Counted from the first letter of the stretch, positions 18,224 through 28,406 are shown. The stretch is DNA of 64,000 bases from Dyadobacter sp. CY326 (GCF_021390515.1 NZ_JAJUXI010000009.1:186001-250000); one strand, 5' to 3'. Notes: a model not told the origin generated them from the letters alone. Program-made: numbers and translations.

Positions 18224-19339
18224 ATGAAAGATAGTTCTCCGCCGCAGAGATTGTTGTCGCTGGATACGTTGCGTGGTTTTGACATGTTTTGGATTTCAGG
18301 AGGCGAAGAAATTTTCGCAGTGCTCGCAAAGGTTACAGGCTGGTCCTGGGCCATTTTTATGGCACACCAGTTTACACACCCCGATTGGAACGGCTTTCGC
18401 GCCTATGACCTCATCTTTCCAACATTCCTCTTCATGGCCGGCGTTTCGACGCCTTTTTCACTCGGCAGCCGACTTGAAAAAGGAGTGCCACCATCGGAAT
18501 TAATCCGGAAAGTGATCCAGCGCGGACTCATTTTGGTGTTGCTCGGCGTCATTTACAACAACGGCTTATTCCACACCGAATGGCATAACATGCGCTATCC
18601 AAGCGTTTTAGCCCGCATTGGATTGGCAGGAATGTTCGCCCAAATCATTTATTTATACACCGAAAAAAGAACCAGATGGATCTGGTTCATCGGCATTCTG
18701 ATCGGTTATTATCTGTTCATGACTTTCTTTCCGGTTCCGGGCTGCGGTGCGGGTTTGCTTACAATGGAATGCAACCCAGCAAGTTATATCGACAGAATGG
18801 TCATTCCCGGACGCTTGCATTTAACGATCCATGATCCGGAAGGCCTGGTTTCAACCGTTCCGGCGATTGCAACCGGGTTAATGGGCATTTTTGCGGGTGA
18901 GCTTTTACGCACAAGTGAAGAGGTTTTATCCAAAAACAGCAAAGTGGTTTACCTGGTTTTCGCAGGAATTGTCAGCCTGCTGCTATGCGTCGTGTGGGAT
19001 TACTTTTTCCCGATCAACAAGAATCTTTGGACGAGTTCGTTCGTGCTGTGTGCAGGCGGGTTCAGCACATTGTTGCTGGCATTGTTTTACTGGATCGTCG
19101 ATGTGCTCAACTATCGGAAATGGACATTGTTTTTTGTAGTGATCGGCATGAACTCCATTGTGATTTACATGGTCGGCAGTTACATCAACTTCAATTACAC
19201 GGCCCAGGCGATATTCGGCGGCATACTCAGTTATTTCCCACACACCATTGAGGCCGTAGGAGAAGTGATCGCCTACATCATGGTTCAATGGGCATTTATG
19301 TATCTGTTATACAGAAATAAGCTATTTTTGAAAGTTTAA
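18224..19339 (+). CDS. DUF5009 / heparan-alpha-glucosaminide acetyltransferase-like membrane protein
   Basis: A 371-residue integral membrane protein with about ten helices. It begins with the family signature LLSLDTLRGFDMFWI and continues FRAYDLIFPTFLFMAGVSTPFSL and YPSVLARIGLAGMFAQ. Relatives include the human lysosomal HGSNAT and bacterial NagX proteins encoded near amino-sugar genes, where a role in amino-sugar acetylation or transport has been proposed. Two genes downstream is a NagZ-amidase fusion, so handling of GlcNAc or MurNAc released from the wall is a reasonable guess. Confidence 0.83.
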   Translation: MKDSSPPQRLLSLDTLRGFDMFWISGGEEIFAVLAKVTGWSWAIFMAHQFTHPDWNGFRAYDLIFPTFLFMAGVSTPFSLGSRLEKGVPPSELIRKVIQRGLILVLLGVIYNNGLFHTEWHNMRYPSVLARIGLAGMFAQIIYLYTEKRTRWIWFIGILIGYYLFMTFFPVPGCGAGLLTMECNPASYIDRMVIPGRLHLTIHDPEGLVSTVPAIATGLMGIFAGELLRTSEEVLSKNSKVVYLVFAGIVSLLLCVVWDYFFPINKNLWTSSFVLCAGGFSTLLLALFYWIVDVLNYRKWTLFFVVIGMNSIVIYMVGSYINFNYTAQAIFGGILSYFPHTIEAVGEVIAYIMVQWAFMYLLYRNKLFLKV

Positions 19340-19387
19340 TTCAAGCATATTCACTCATTGAGAATTCACCCATTCACTCATTAAAAA

Positions 19388-20095
19388 ATGTCCATTCAAG
19401 TCACCAACCTCACCAAAATCTACGGAGCGCAGCGTGCGATAGATGGCATTTCATTTAGTTTGAAAAAAGGTGAAATCGTCGGTTTTCTTGGCCCGAACGG
19501 AGCAGGGAAATCTACGACGATGAAAATATTGACGGGTTATCTCAAAGCCTCAGAGGGATCGGCCAAAGTCGCTGAGTATGACGTGGCGGAGCAGCCTATG
19601 CCTGCGCGAAGGACAATTGGATATTTGCCAGAGCATAACCCGTTGTATCTGGATATGTATGTGACTGAGTTCCTGATCTTTTCAGGGAAAATGTATGGCA
19701 TGAAGTCGGCAGTTTTAAAGTCGCGGGTGGATGAAGTGATTGCGCTTTGCGGATTGGAAGTCGAAAAACGAAAAAAAATCGGTCAGCTTTCAAAAGGTTA
19801 TCGTCAAAGAGTTGGACTCGCGCAATCATTTCTGCATGACCCTTCCGTTTTGATCCTCGATGAGCCGACTACGGGGCTGGACCCCAATCAGATACAAGAA
19901 ATTCGTGAGGTTATTCGCAATGCGGGAAAAGATAAGACGGTGCTTTTTTCAACACACATTATGCAGGAAGTGGAAGCGCTTTGCGACCGCGTGATTATCA
20001 TTAACAAAGGAAAAGTGGTGAGTGACAGCTCATTGGAAAAACTTCGGGAAACTGGAAATTCTCTGGAAGAGATTTTCCGCAGCTTGACCAGTTAA
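19388..20095 (+). CDS. ABC transporter ATP-binding protein, GldA-like
   Basis: The 235-residue ATPase has Walker A GPNGAGKST (about 35-43), signature LSKGYRQRVGLAQ (about 134-146), Walker B SVLILDEPTTGLDPNQ and switch His FSTHIMQEVEALCD. The sequence resembles GldA, the gliding-motility ABC subunit of Bacteroidota, but it ends soon after the switch region (..NSLEEIFRSLTS) and is shorter than the ~300 residues of Flavobacterium GldA. No permease (gldF/gldG) is adjacent, so the partner is unknown. The start follows the upstream gene by 48 bp. Confidence 0.85.
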   Translation: MSIQVTNLTKIYGAQRAIDGISFSLKKGEIVGFLGPNGAGKSTTMKILTGYLKASEGSAKVAEYDVAEQPMPARRTIGYLPEHNPLYLDMYVTEFLIFSGKMYGMKSAVLKSRVDEVIALCGLEVEKRKKIGQLSKGYRQRVGLAQSFLHDPSVLILDEPTTGLDPNQIQEIREVIRNAGKDKTVLFSTHIMQEVEALCDRVIIINKGKVVSDSSLEKLRETGNSLEEIFRSLTS

Positions 20096-20284
20096 AGTGC
20101 GTGACAGCACTGGATTGCCGAAATAACGGAGAAAAATGAAATATTAGAATTGCATTAAAACACTTTTTTTTCGGATTTATTCAAACTGGAATTTGTTATC
20201 ATTGTAACCTTTGATAAATTCATTGAAAGCAGTGCAAAAGTCAGATAACCTAACAATCCCTCGTTAAATTCAGTGGTTCGGAGT

Positions 20285-23200
20285 ATGAAAAATTGGTTGT
20301 TAAGCCGGTTTCGTTTAGTTGCAGGTGTAGTGTTGCTGGTGGTTCTAACTTCAATGGCTTCCGTTGCGTGGAAGATCATTGCCGTTGTTGAAAAACCAGA
20401 AATTTCCACAACTAAACCCGTCGAGCTGTCTGTTAAAAAAGCGAAGAAAAGATTTGATCCCGTGCTGGTGCTTCCCGAAAATGAATGGGTTGACAGCACG
20501 CTGAAAACGCTTACAATAGAGCAAAAGATTGGCCAACTGTTCATGGTGGCCACTTTTTCCAATCGCGACGAAGCTCATTACAAATACATTGACAGGCTGA
20601 TCAACGACTTCCACATTGGCGGTCTGATCTTTTTCCAAGGCGGACCATTGGGACAGGCGCAACTTACCAATCGTTACCAGTCCCAATCAAAAATCCCGCT
20701 TTTTATAGGCATTGACGGCGAATGGGGCCTTGGCATGCGCCTTGACAGCACGATTTCTTTCCCCAAACAAATGGTGCTCGGCTCTATTCAGGACGACGCG
20801 CTCATTTACAGAATGGGCAGCGACATCGCCAGACAATGCAGTCGGTTGGGCATTCAAATCAATTTTGCCCCCGTTTCAGACATTAACAGCAATCCGGGTA
20901 ATCCCGTGATCGGCATTCGTTCATTTGGAGAAGATCGTGAAAACGTGACGCGCAAGGCGATTGCTTATATGAAAGGTTTGCAGCACAACCAAATCATTGC
21001 CACAGCCAAGCATTTTCCCGGACACGGCGATACGGACGCAGATTCACATTTTACATTGCCCGTTCTCACGCATTCGGTCGAGCAACTGAGTGAAACCGAC
21101 CTTTATCCGTATCGCGGCATGATCGCCGACAGCCTGATGGGTGTTTTGAGCGGACATTTATACATTCCAGCGTTGGATAGCACGCCGAATTTGGCCAGCT
21201 CGCTTTCTGAAAAAGTGGTAACCGGACTTTTGCGCAAAGAGCTTGGATTCCGCGGACTGGTGTTTACGGACGCGATGAACATGCGCGGGGTTTTGAAAAC
21301 CGGAAAAGCCGCAGAAGTCAATCTCAAAGCCCTTATCGCCGGAAATGACGTGTTGCTTTACCCTGAAAGCATTGCCGAAACAATTGCTAAAATCAAAGAC
21401 GCCATCGATCAGAAAAGGATCAGTGAAAAAATCATAGATGATAAAGTTAAGCGCATTCTGCAAGCTAAATATTGGTCGGGATTGAGTCAATATAAACCAA
21501 TTGACACCAATAACCTTTATGCAGACCTGAACACCGAAAAGAGCAAAGAACTTTATCGCGAGTTGTGCGAGGCATCGGTCACGGTTGTTAAAAACGGCAA
21601 TGATATGCTGCCGATTGGATCTGTTATCGGCGACAATATGGCTTCTGTGAGCATAGGAGAGGGAAGTGGCATTGCATTTCAGAAAATGCTTTCGACTTAC
21701 AAACCAATGCGATCCTACACATTTTATGACGGGCCATCGTCACCGGAGCAGATTTCGGAAATGCTGACTTACTTGGAGCCATATAACACGGTGATTGTGG
21801 ATGTGCATGGCATTTCGTCCAATCCGCGTGGCAATTATGGTGTTAATGCAGGCATGGTAAGTTTTGTCAATCGCCTCAAAGAGCAGAATAAAAAAGTCAT
21901 TCTTTGCATTTTCGGGACACCATACAGCATTCAATTTTTTCCTGAAACAGATGTGCTTATTTGTGCGAGCCAGGATGGGAAGGATCAGCAGGAAATTGTG
22001 CCGCAGATCATATTTGGCGCCATAAAATCAGAAGGCCGGTTGCCCGTTTCGGTGTCGTCCTACAAAGCAGGCAGCGGCGTGAGCACAATCCCCATCAACC
22101 GCATTGCATTCGGCACGCCCGAAAGTGTGGGAATGGACGGAAGTTCGCTCAAAAAGATCGATGAGCTTGCCACGTCGGCTGTCAATGAGCATGTTTTTCC
22201 GGGCTGTGAGGTTTTGGTGTCAAGAAAAGGGAAAATCGTTTATGATAAACAATTTGGTGCGCTGAGTTACCGCACCCCCGAAAGAGTCACTTCAGAAACC
22301 ATTTATGATCTGGCTTCGCTTACAAAAGTGTCTGCCACATTGCAGGCTGTAATGCTTTTATACGACCGGAAGCAAATTGATCTGGATGAAAAAGCATCGT
22401 TTTACCTGCCGGAACTTGTTGGCACGAACAAACAGAATTTCACCGTCCGCGACATTCTTTTGCATCGGACCGGAATGGTGTCATTTTACCCTCCGCTTTG
22501 GGATCGAACCAAAACCAGTGCAGGAGGATTGTTGCCGGAATATTATAGTTCAAAAGCAGACACGGCTTTTTATCTGCAAGTTGCGCCAAAGCTTTTTGCC
22601 AAAGGAGCCATGCGCGATTCTGTGTGGAAATGGGTGATCGAATCGCCTATGAACAACCGAAAAGACCGTGCAGGGAGTTATGGTTATCTGTATAGCGACC
22701 TCGGTTTTCTTACTTTGCAAAAGATCATTGAGCGCGTAACGGGACAGCCATTAGACATTTTCGTTGCGGCTAACATTTACGAACCATTGGGCCTGGCTTA
22801 TTTGGGATTCAATCCGCTGCGTCGTTTTTCGGAGAAGCAAATTGCGCCAACCGAACAGGATTATCGTTTCAGGAATCAGCTGATACAAGGCACGGCGCAT
22901 GACCAAATGGCAGCCATCGTAGGAGGGGTTGCAGGCCATGCCGGGCTTTTTGGGACAGCCCGGGACCTTGCGGTTTTGTTTCAAATGAATCTCTGGAAAG
23001 GCAGTTATGCCGGTCGGAGATATTATGAAAATGCAACGGTTCCGATGTTTTCAAGATTATATGATGAATCTCACCATCGCGGACTTGGATGGGACAAAGC
23101 ACCTGGCGACGGCAACAGTTCTTACGTATCGCCACAAGCGTCTGTAAATTCTTTCGGACATACGGGCTTCACGGGCACAATGGTTTGGGTGGACCCGGAA

Positions 23201-23341
23201 GAAGATTTGGTGTTTGTTTTCCTTTCAAATCGCGTCAACCCCGACCCTGAAAATGCGGCAATTACGACGCACCGCACGCGCAGAAAAATCCAGGATGTAG
23301 TCTATAGTTCACTTATCGAGCGGAAAAGCGAGCTTCCTTAA
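20285..23341 (+). CDS. GH3 beta-N-acetylglucosaminidase fused to a serine beta-lactamase-fold domain (NagZ-AmiE type)
   Basis: A two-enzyme fusion of 1018 residues with an N-terminal signal/anchor helix. Residues ~60-400 are a GH3 NagZ-like domain with GIDGEWGLGMRLD, the His-Asp dyad motif KHFPGHGDTDADSH and the nucleophile Asp in FTDAMNM. After a GH3 C-terminal-like linker, residues ~620-1010 are a class C beta-lactamase-like domain with SLTK, YSD in place of Y-x-N, and HTG. In Bacillus subtilis NagZ and the beta-lactamase-fold MurNAc-amidase AmiE are separate proteins that act with NamZ; here the first two are joined. It should release GlcNAc and MurNAc-peptide products in the periplasm. 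Specificity of the second half is inference. Confidence 0.87.
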   Translation: MKNWLLSRFRLVAGVVLLVVLTSMASVAWKIIAVVEKPEISTTKPVELSVKKAKKRFDPVLVLPENEWVDSTLKTLTIEQKIGQLFMVATFSNRDEAHYKYIDRLINDFHIGGLIFFQGGPLGQAQLTNRYQSQSKIPLFIGIDGEWGLGMRLDSTISFPKQMVLGSIQDDALIYRMGSDIARQCSRLGIQINFAPVSDINSNPGNPVIGIRSFGEDRENVTRKAIAYMKGLQHNQIIATAKHFPGHGDTDADSHFTLPVLTHSVEQLSETDLYPYRGMIADSLMGVLSGHLYIPALDSTPNLASSLSEKVVTGLLRKELGFRGLVFTDAMNMRGVLKTGKAAEVNLKALIAGNDVLLYPESIAETIAKIKDAIDQKRISEKIIDDKVKRILQAKYWSGLSQYKPIDTNNLYADLNTEKSKELYRELCEASVTVVKNGNDMLPIGSVIGDNMASVSIGEGSGIAFQKMLSTYKPMRSYTFYDGPSSPEQISEMLTYLEPYNTVIVDVHGISSNPRGNYGVNAGMVSFVNRLKEQNKKVILCIFGTPYSIQFFPETDVLICASQDGKDQQEIVPQIIFGAIKSEGRLPVSVSSYKAGSGVSTIPINRIAFGTPESVGMDGSSLKKIDELATSAVNEHVFPGCEVLVSRKGKIVYDKQFGALSYRTPERVTSETIYDLASLTKVSATLQAVMLLYDRKQIDLDEKASFYLPELVGTNKQNFTVRDILLHRTGMVSFYPPLWDRTKTSAGGLLPEYYSSKADTAFYLQVAPKLFAKGAMRDSVWKWVIESPMNNRKDRAGSYGYLYSDLGFLTLQKIIERVTGQPLDIFVAANIYEPLGLAYLGFNPLRRFSEKQIAPTEQDYRFRNQLIQGTAHDQMAAIVGGVAGHAGLFGTARDLAVLFQMNLWKGSYAGRRYYENATVPMFSRLYDESHHRGLGWDKAPGDGNSSYVSPQASVNSFGHTGFTGTMVWVDPEEDLVFVFLSNRVNPDPENAAITTHRTRRKIQDVVYSSLIERKSELP

Positions 23342-23420
23342 AACAGGGGAAAGTGTATTTGAAAAATATCTCTAACTTTACCAGACTAACTGGTTAGCTG
23401 AAAGATATTAAGACAATTAC

Positions 23421-26400
23421 ATGAACAGAACATCTATTAAAAAGAGTATTTTTACGATTCTGGCCGCGTTTTTGAGCGTGGTAAATTCATTTGGGCAAAC
23501 GGCAATTACCACGGGTGCCCCCAGTCCGGCAGAGGTCTGCGCAGGTGGAAATGTGACTGTTCCATTTACTACAACCGGCACTGTCGCTCCCTTAACAGCT
23601 TTTGTGGCGCAATTGTCCGACGCTTCCGGCGCATTCACAGCTCCCATTGAAATCGGCACCGCAGCAGTAACCCCAATCACCGCAACCATTCCCGCAGGAA
23701 CAACCGCCGGAGCAGCTTATAAGATTCGTGTCGTGTCGACATTGCTTTCGGTTGTAGTGACAACCGGATCAGAGAGTGTGGCATTGAAAGTGAATGCAAT
23801 TCCGGCAGCGCCAACTGTTCTTACTCCAGTGACCTACGAGCAGGGAGCCAAAGCAGTTGCACTGTCTGCAACGCCCAACACCGGTCTTCTCTGGTATGAC
23901 GATGCCACGGGTGGAACCGGATCAGCAACAGCGCCGACGCCATCAACCACCACAGCAGGAACCAAAAGTTATTATGTAAGCCAAGCCGCAAACGGCTGTG
24001 AAAGCGCAAGAGCAAAAATAGATGTGACGGTCAACGCCTGCACGCCGCCAGCCAAACCAGTTGTAACTAATAGGTCTTACACTATTGGGGATCCGGAAGA
24101 ATCATTAACTGCGACAGGAGCTGATCTCAAATGGTATGCGGCCGCAACAGGCGGTTCTCCACTGGCCTCTGCTCCAAAACCATCAACTGTTACGGCTGGA
24201 AAAACAAGTTATTTTGTAAGCCAAACGGTGGGAAACTGCGAAAGTGAACGTGCAGAAATAGTTGTAACTGTCAGTGCTTGTACACCACCTGCAAAGCCGG
24301 GAGTTGCTAATAAGACTTACACAGTTGGAGATCCCGAAGAAGTTTTGACAGCGACTGGAACAAACTTGAAGTGGTACGCAGCTGCAACCGGCGGTTCTCC
24401 ATTAGCCTCCGCTCCAAAACCATCAACTGCAACAGCAGGAACAAAAAGTTTTTATGTAAGTCAAACAGTGGGAAACTGCGAAAGTGAACGTGCAGAAATA
24501 ATTGTAACTGTCAGTGCTTGTACACCACCTGCAAAGCCGGGAGTTGCTAATAAGACTTACACAGTTGGAGATCCCGAAGAAGTTTTGACAGCGACTGGAA
24601 CAAACTTGAAGTGGTACGCAGCTGCAACCGGCGGTTCTCCATTAGCCTCCGCTCCAAAACCATCAACTGCAACAGCAGGAACAAAAAGTTTTTATGTAAG
24701 TCAAACATTGGGAAACTGCGAAAGTGAACGTGCAGAAATTGTTGTAACTGTTAGTGCTTGTACACCGCCTGCGAAGCCGGGAGTTGCTAATAAAACTTAC
24801 ACAGTTGGAGATCCCGAAGAAGTTTTGACAGCGACCGGAACCAACCTGAAGTGGTACGCAACTGCCACTGGAGGTTCTCCATTAGCCTCTGCTCCAAAAC
24901 CATCAACTGCAACAGCAGGAATAAAAAGTTTTTATGTAAGTCAAACAGTGGGTGGCTGCGAAAGTGAACGTGCAGAAATAGTTGTGACTGTTAGTGCTTG
25001 TACACCGCCTGCGAAGCCGGGAGTTGCTAATAAAACTTACACAGTTGGAGATCCCGAAGAAGTTTTGACAGCGACCGGTACCAACTTGAAGTGGTACGCA
25101 GCTGCAACCGGCGGTTCTCCATTGGCCTCCGTTCCAAAACCATCAACTGCAACAGCAGGAACAAAAAGTTTTTATGTAAGTCAAACAGTGGGTGGCTGCG
25201 AAAGTGAACGTGCTGAAATAGTTGTGACTGTTAGTGCTTGTACACCGCCTGCGAAGCCAGGAGTTGCTAATAAAAGCTACACAGTTGGCGATCCCGAGGA
25301 AGTGCTGACTGCAACCGGAGCAAATTTGAAGTGGTACGCAAACGCAACTGGTGGTTCGCCATTATCATCTGCACCAAAACCATCGACTGCCAAAGCTGGA
25401 ACGACAAGTTATTTTGTGAGTCAAACTGTTGGTGGGTGCGAAAGCGCAAGAGCAGAGATCATTGTTGTGGTGAATGCCTGTGTGACTCCTGCAAAGCCGA
25501 CCGTTTCAGCAATTGATCCAGTTTGTTTAAATACAACAGTGCCATCATCACTGCTATCAAGCGCGGTCGCTCAAAAAACTGGTTTAAGATGGTACGAAAG
25601 TGCAACCGGGGGCGTTGGTTCAGAAACAGTGCCAATTCCAAAAGCTTCATCAGCCGGAATCAAGAATTTTTATGTTACGCAAACTGTAAAAACCTGCGAA
25701 AGCGAAAGAGCAGTTGTAAGCTTTGAAGTAAAAGCTTTACCGGACAAACCAGCTGTTGCCAACATAGAATATTGCAAGGACGTAACCAATGCAGTTGCAT
25801 TAACAGCTTCGGGCACCGCTTTGAAGTGGTACAGCGGCGAAACGGTTGGAAATCCACTACCAGCCGCTCCAAAGCCCATTACCACAGCGGTAGGAACAGT
25901 TTCATACTTTGTAAGCCAAACGGTTTCAAGTGGCGGATTATCCTGTGAAAGTCCACGTGCCGAGATTAGAGTTATCATAAATGAATTACCTGCGGCTTTG
26001 CCAACGGTCTCTGCTGCGGAATGTCAGGAACGTAACGATAAACCTTACATGCTAGTTGCGCAACCCGCTAGCGGAAACACTGTCAATTGGTATACTACCT
26101 CAACAGGCGGGACCGCATCAAAGACTCCACCGCCTGTGAACTTAAAAAATGCAGGTGAGACAATTGCTTACGCTACACAGGTTTCGGCAAAAGGATGCGA
26201 AAGTCCAATGCCAAGAGTTGCTCAAAAAATACGTGTAAAACCACTTCCGGGATTACCAGGAATTGAGAAACCATTGATCGAAATATGCCAGTTTGTAGCA
26301 GCGCAGCCTTTGACAGCAACACCGGTAACCAATGGAGTTTTGAAATGGTATGGCACGAATGCAACAGGCGGCGATCCAAGTGACAATGCACCGATTCCAT

Positions 26401-27812
26401 CTACGGCAGAAGGCGGCACCACTTCATATTTTGTAGGTCAGGCTTTGGAAGGATGTTTTGGGGACCGAGCGAAAATTGATGTAAAAATTAATACGACGCC
26501 GAAACCACAAACCACAACTGCACTTGCTTATTGCCAAAACGAGGCTGCGCCAAGGCTGGATGCAACCGGGTCAATTTTGAAATGGTATCGCAATGCAACG
26601 GACACGGAATTCCAGGGTGTGCCATTTACGCCATTTACAGAGAAAGTTCAGGACTATTCATTCTACGTAACGCAAACGGGCGCCAATGGATGCGAAAGTC
26701 CGAAGGAAGAAATCAGGATTCACATCAAAGCATTGCCTTCCGCAACTATCTCCGGAAACTCAACCATTGATTTGGGACAATCAGCAACGATCAGAATCAA
26801 ATTTACCGGTGATGGTCCATGGATGTATGCGCTTTCCGATGGACAAACGGACACGACGGATCAGGCCGATCATCAGATTTCGGTTAAGCCAATCACAACG
26901 ACAACATATTTGTTAACAGAAGTTGCCAATGCCTGCGGAAAAGGAACGCCTATTGGAAGCGCGCTAGTGACGGTGAAAGTGCCGACCATTAATTCGGGTA
27001 ACCCATCTGTGGCAGAGGCTTGTGCAGGTAAAACATTCAATCTGCCTTTCCAGCAATCGGGCGATTTTCCAGCTGAAAACACATTCAAAGTCCAGATTTC
27101 AAAAGAGAATGCCGATGCCAAATTTGTAACGATTCCATCTGTGGCAACGGCCAGTTCCGTAACAGCAACATTCCCGGACACGACGCTTGCAGGAAGTTAC
27201 TTTGTAAGGGTGATCAGTTCCGGGCCAAATCCTGATTTTACCGTCAAAGGAAGCGTGAGCGCGATCACCATCACAGCAAGTCCGCTGCCCGTTGCAACCA
27301 TCACAGGCACGCAGACGATCCTGGTTGGAGACAAGGCCGATATGAAGATTGAAACGACTGGAAAAGCGCCGTGGACATTTACATTGAGCAATGGCACAAA
27401 GGATTCCCTGATCACTGCGTCGGTAACGCCTTACACTTTTAAGCTTTCACCAAAAGTGACCACAACTTACACGATTTCGAAAGTGACAAACGGCTGCGGG
27501 ACAGGAAAAGGTGCAGGAAGTGCAAGGGTGCAGGTTGACCCGATTTTGGGTGTAGAACCGCCGAAATCCGCTGATTGGGTGAATGTTTATCCAACGTTAG
27601 TGACATCGCAATGCACGGTTGAAATCACAGAAAACATTGCACCAAAAGCTGCAAACGCAGAGATCATTGATATGAACGGGCGTTCCAGAGCTGTAAAATC
27701 CATTAGTCAGAAAACGACAGAAGTGGATTTTTCAGGATATGCTTCGGGGCTATATTTGTTGAGGGTAACCAATGGCAATAAGAATACGGTTATTCGTATT
27801 TTGAAACCATAA
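23421..27812 (+). CDS. Large Ig-like repeat surface protein with T9SS sorting domain
   Basis: This 1463-residue secreted protein has a signal peptide ending near NSFGQ. Residues ~110-850 are made of Ig-like units of about 80 residues carrying GDPEEVLTATGTNLKWYA..SYFVSQTVGGCESERAEI; six consecutive units are nearly identical. Each unit holds two Cys near its ends. More divergent units follow to about residue 1160. The C-terminal ~80 residues (WVNVYPTLVTSQCTVEITE..GLYLLRVTNGNKNTVIRILKP) form a type A T9SS signal. It is probably an adhesin-like or structural cell-surface protein. No enzymatic domain was seen. Confidence 0.9.
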   Translation: MNRTSIKKSIFTILAAFLSVVNSFGQTAITTGAPSPAEVCAGGNVTVPFTTTGTVAPLTAFVAQLSDASGAFTAPIEIGTAAVTPITATIPAGTTAGAAYKIRVVSTLLSVVVTTGSESVALKVNAIPAAPTVLTPVTYEQGAKAVALSATPNTGLLWYDDATGGTGSATAPTPSTTTAGTKSYYVSQAANGCESARAKIDVTVNACTPPAKPVVTNRSYTIGDPEESLTATGADLKWYAAATGGSPLASAPKPSTVTAGKTSYFVSQTVGNCESERAEIVVTVSACTPPAKPGVANKTYTVGDPEEVLTATGTNLKWYAAATGGSPLASAPKPSTATAGTKSFYVSQTVGNCESERAEIIVTVSACTPPAKPGVANKTYTVGDPEEVLTATGTNLKWYAAATGGSPLASAPKPSTATAGTKSFYVSQTLGNCESERAEIVVTVSACTPPAKPGVANKTYTVGDPEEVLTATGTNLKWYATATGGSPLASAPKPSTATAGIKSFYVSQTVGGCESERAEIVVTVSACTPPAKPGVANKTYTVGDPEEVLTATGTNLKWYAAATGGSPLASVPKPSTATAGTKSFYVSQTVGGCESERAEIVVTVSACTPPAKPGVANKSYTVGDPEEVLTATGANLKWYANATGGSPLSSAPKPSTAKAGTTSYFVSQTVGGCESARAEIIVVVNACVTPAKPTVSAIDPVCLNTTVPSSLLSSAVAQKTGLRWYESATGGVGSETVPIPKASSAGIKNFYVTQTVKTCESERAVVSFEVKALPDKPAVANIEYCKDVTNAVALTASGTALKWYSGETVGNPLPAAPKPITTAVGTVSYFVSQTVSSGGLSCESPRAEIRVIINELPAALPTVSAAECQERNDKPYMLVAQPASGNTVNWYTTSTGGTASKTPPPVNLKNAGETIAYATQVSAKGCESPMPRVAQKIRVKPLPGLPGIEKPLIEICQFVAAQPLTATPVTNGVLKWYGTNATGGDPSDNAPIPSTAEGGTTSYFVGQALEGCFGDRAKIDVKINTTPKPQTTTALAYCQNEAAPRLDATGSILKWYRNATDTEFQGVPFTPFTEKVQDYSFYVTQTGANGCESPKEEIRIHIKALPSATISGNSTIDLGQSATIRIKFTGDGPWMYALSDGQTDTTDQADHQISVKPITTTTYLLTEVANACGKGTPIGSALVTVKVPTINSGNPSVAEACAGKTFNLPFQQSGDFPAENTFKVQISKENADAKFVTIPSVATASSVTATFPDTTLAGSYFVRVISSGPNPDFTVKGSVSAITITASPLPVATITGTQTILVGDKADMKIETTGKAPWTFTLSNGTKDSLITASVTPYTFKLSPKVTTTYTISKVTNGCGTGKGAGSARVQVDPILGVEPPKSADWVNVYPTLVTSQCTVEITENIAPKAANAEIIDMNGRSRAVKSISQKTTEVDFSGYASGLYLLRVTNGNKNTVIRILKP
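24039..25478 (+). repeat. Six tandem 240-bp repeats inside the surface protein gene
   Basis: Units start at 24039, 24279, 24519, 24759, 24999 and 25239, each exactly 240 bp (80 codons), beginning at the Cys codon of C(T)PPAKP. The second and third are almost base-identical. The units keep frame, so copy-number change by recombination would leave the protein readable. Confidence 0.95.
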
Positions 27813-27834
27813 AATTGATAAACACAACATTTGG

Positions 27835-27872
27835 CGGGACATTTATTGCATGGCGATAAGTGTCCCGTTTTT
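27835..27872 (+). terminator. Terminator between the surface protein gene and tadA
   Basis: A 12-bp stem (CGGGACATTTAT with ATAAGTGTCCCG, one G-T pair) has a 9-nt loop and is followed by five T. It lies 23 bp after the surface protein stop codon. An alternative GTG start of tadA at 27860 lies inside it, which favours the ATG at 27887. Confidence 0.8.
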
Positions 27873-27886
27873 CATTAACAGACTTC

Positions 27887-28345
27887 ATGAAACTAGACAT
27901 TCAGGCAGACATTCTCGACAACTTTTTCATGGCAGAAGCAATGCGGCAGGCAGAAATCGCCTATGACGAAGGCGAAATTCCCGTTGGCGCCGTGGTCGTG
28001 ATCGGTGAAAGAATTATTGGTAAAGGCTATAACCAGACCGAAAAGCTAAACGATGTAACTGCCCACGCAGAGATGATCGCCATCACGGCGGCATCCGACA
28101 ACCTCGGAGCCAAATATTTGCAGGACTGCACATTGTACGTGACGCTCGAACCTTGCATAATGTGTGCAGGGGCGCTTTATTGGAGCCAGATGAGTCGTGT
28201 GGTTTTTGGTGCAGCCGACGAAAAGCGTGGATTCTCAAAGTTGGGCAAACCGATTTTACACCCTAAAACGCGGCTTACGACAGGAATTTTGGGTAATGAA
28301 TCGCAGGAGCTGTTGCTCAAATTTTTTAGGAAATTAAGAACATAA
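27887..28345 (+). CDS. tadA: tRNA-specific adenosine deaminase / nucleoside deaminase
   Basis: A 152-residue zinc deaminase of the CDA fold. The zinc ligands and proton shuttle are in THAEM (as VTAHAEMIAI, near residue 61) and PCIMCAGAL (near 91). Length and motif spacing fit TadA, which converts A34 of tRNA-Arg(ACG) to inosine; that tRNA gene is present at 6798-6871. A related nucleoside deaminase (guanine deaminase-like) is the alternative. The start was set at ATG 27887 because the upstream GTG lies within a terminator hairpin. Confidence 0.85.
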   Translation: MKLDIQADILDNFFMAEAMRQAEIAYDEGEIPVGAVVVIGERIIGKGYNQTEKLNDVTAHAEMIAITAASDNLGAKYLQDCTLYVTLEPCIMCAGALYWSQMSRVVFGAADEKRGFSKLGKPILHPKTRLTTGILGNESQELLLKFFRKLRT

Positions 28346-28406
28346 AGGCTTTTTCTGCTGTTAGCCAACTGGTACAGTACATTTTAATCATTAAACTACA
28401 CTGAAA

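Noticed and set aside
20096..20284. Small hairpin AGTGC-GTGACA-GCACT after the GldA-like gene
   Set aside because: Five-bp stem without T-run; too weak to call a terminator.
23421..25478. Possible CRISPR array
   Set aside because: The periodic repeats are 240-bp coding units with no spacers; no cas genes are present anywhere in the window.
25267..25978. Several open frames antisense or out of frame within the Ig-repeat gene
   Set aside because: They repeat with the 240-bp period and exist only because the repeat lacks stops in other frames.
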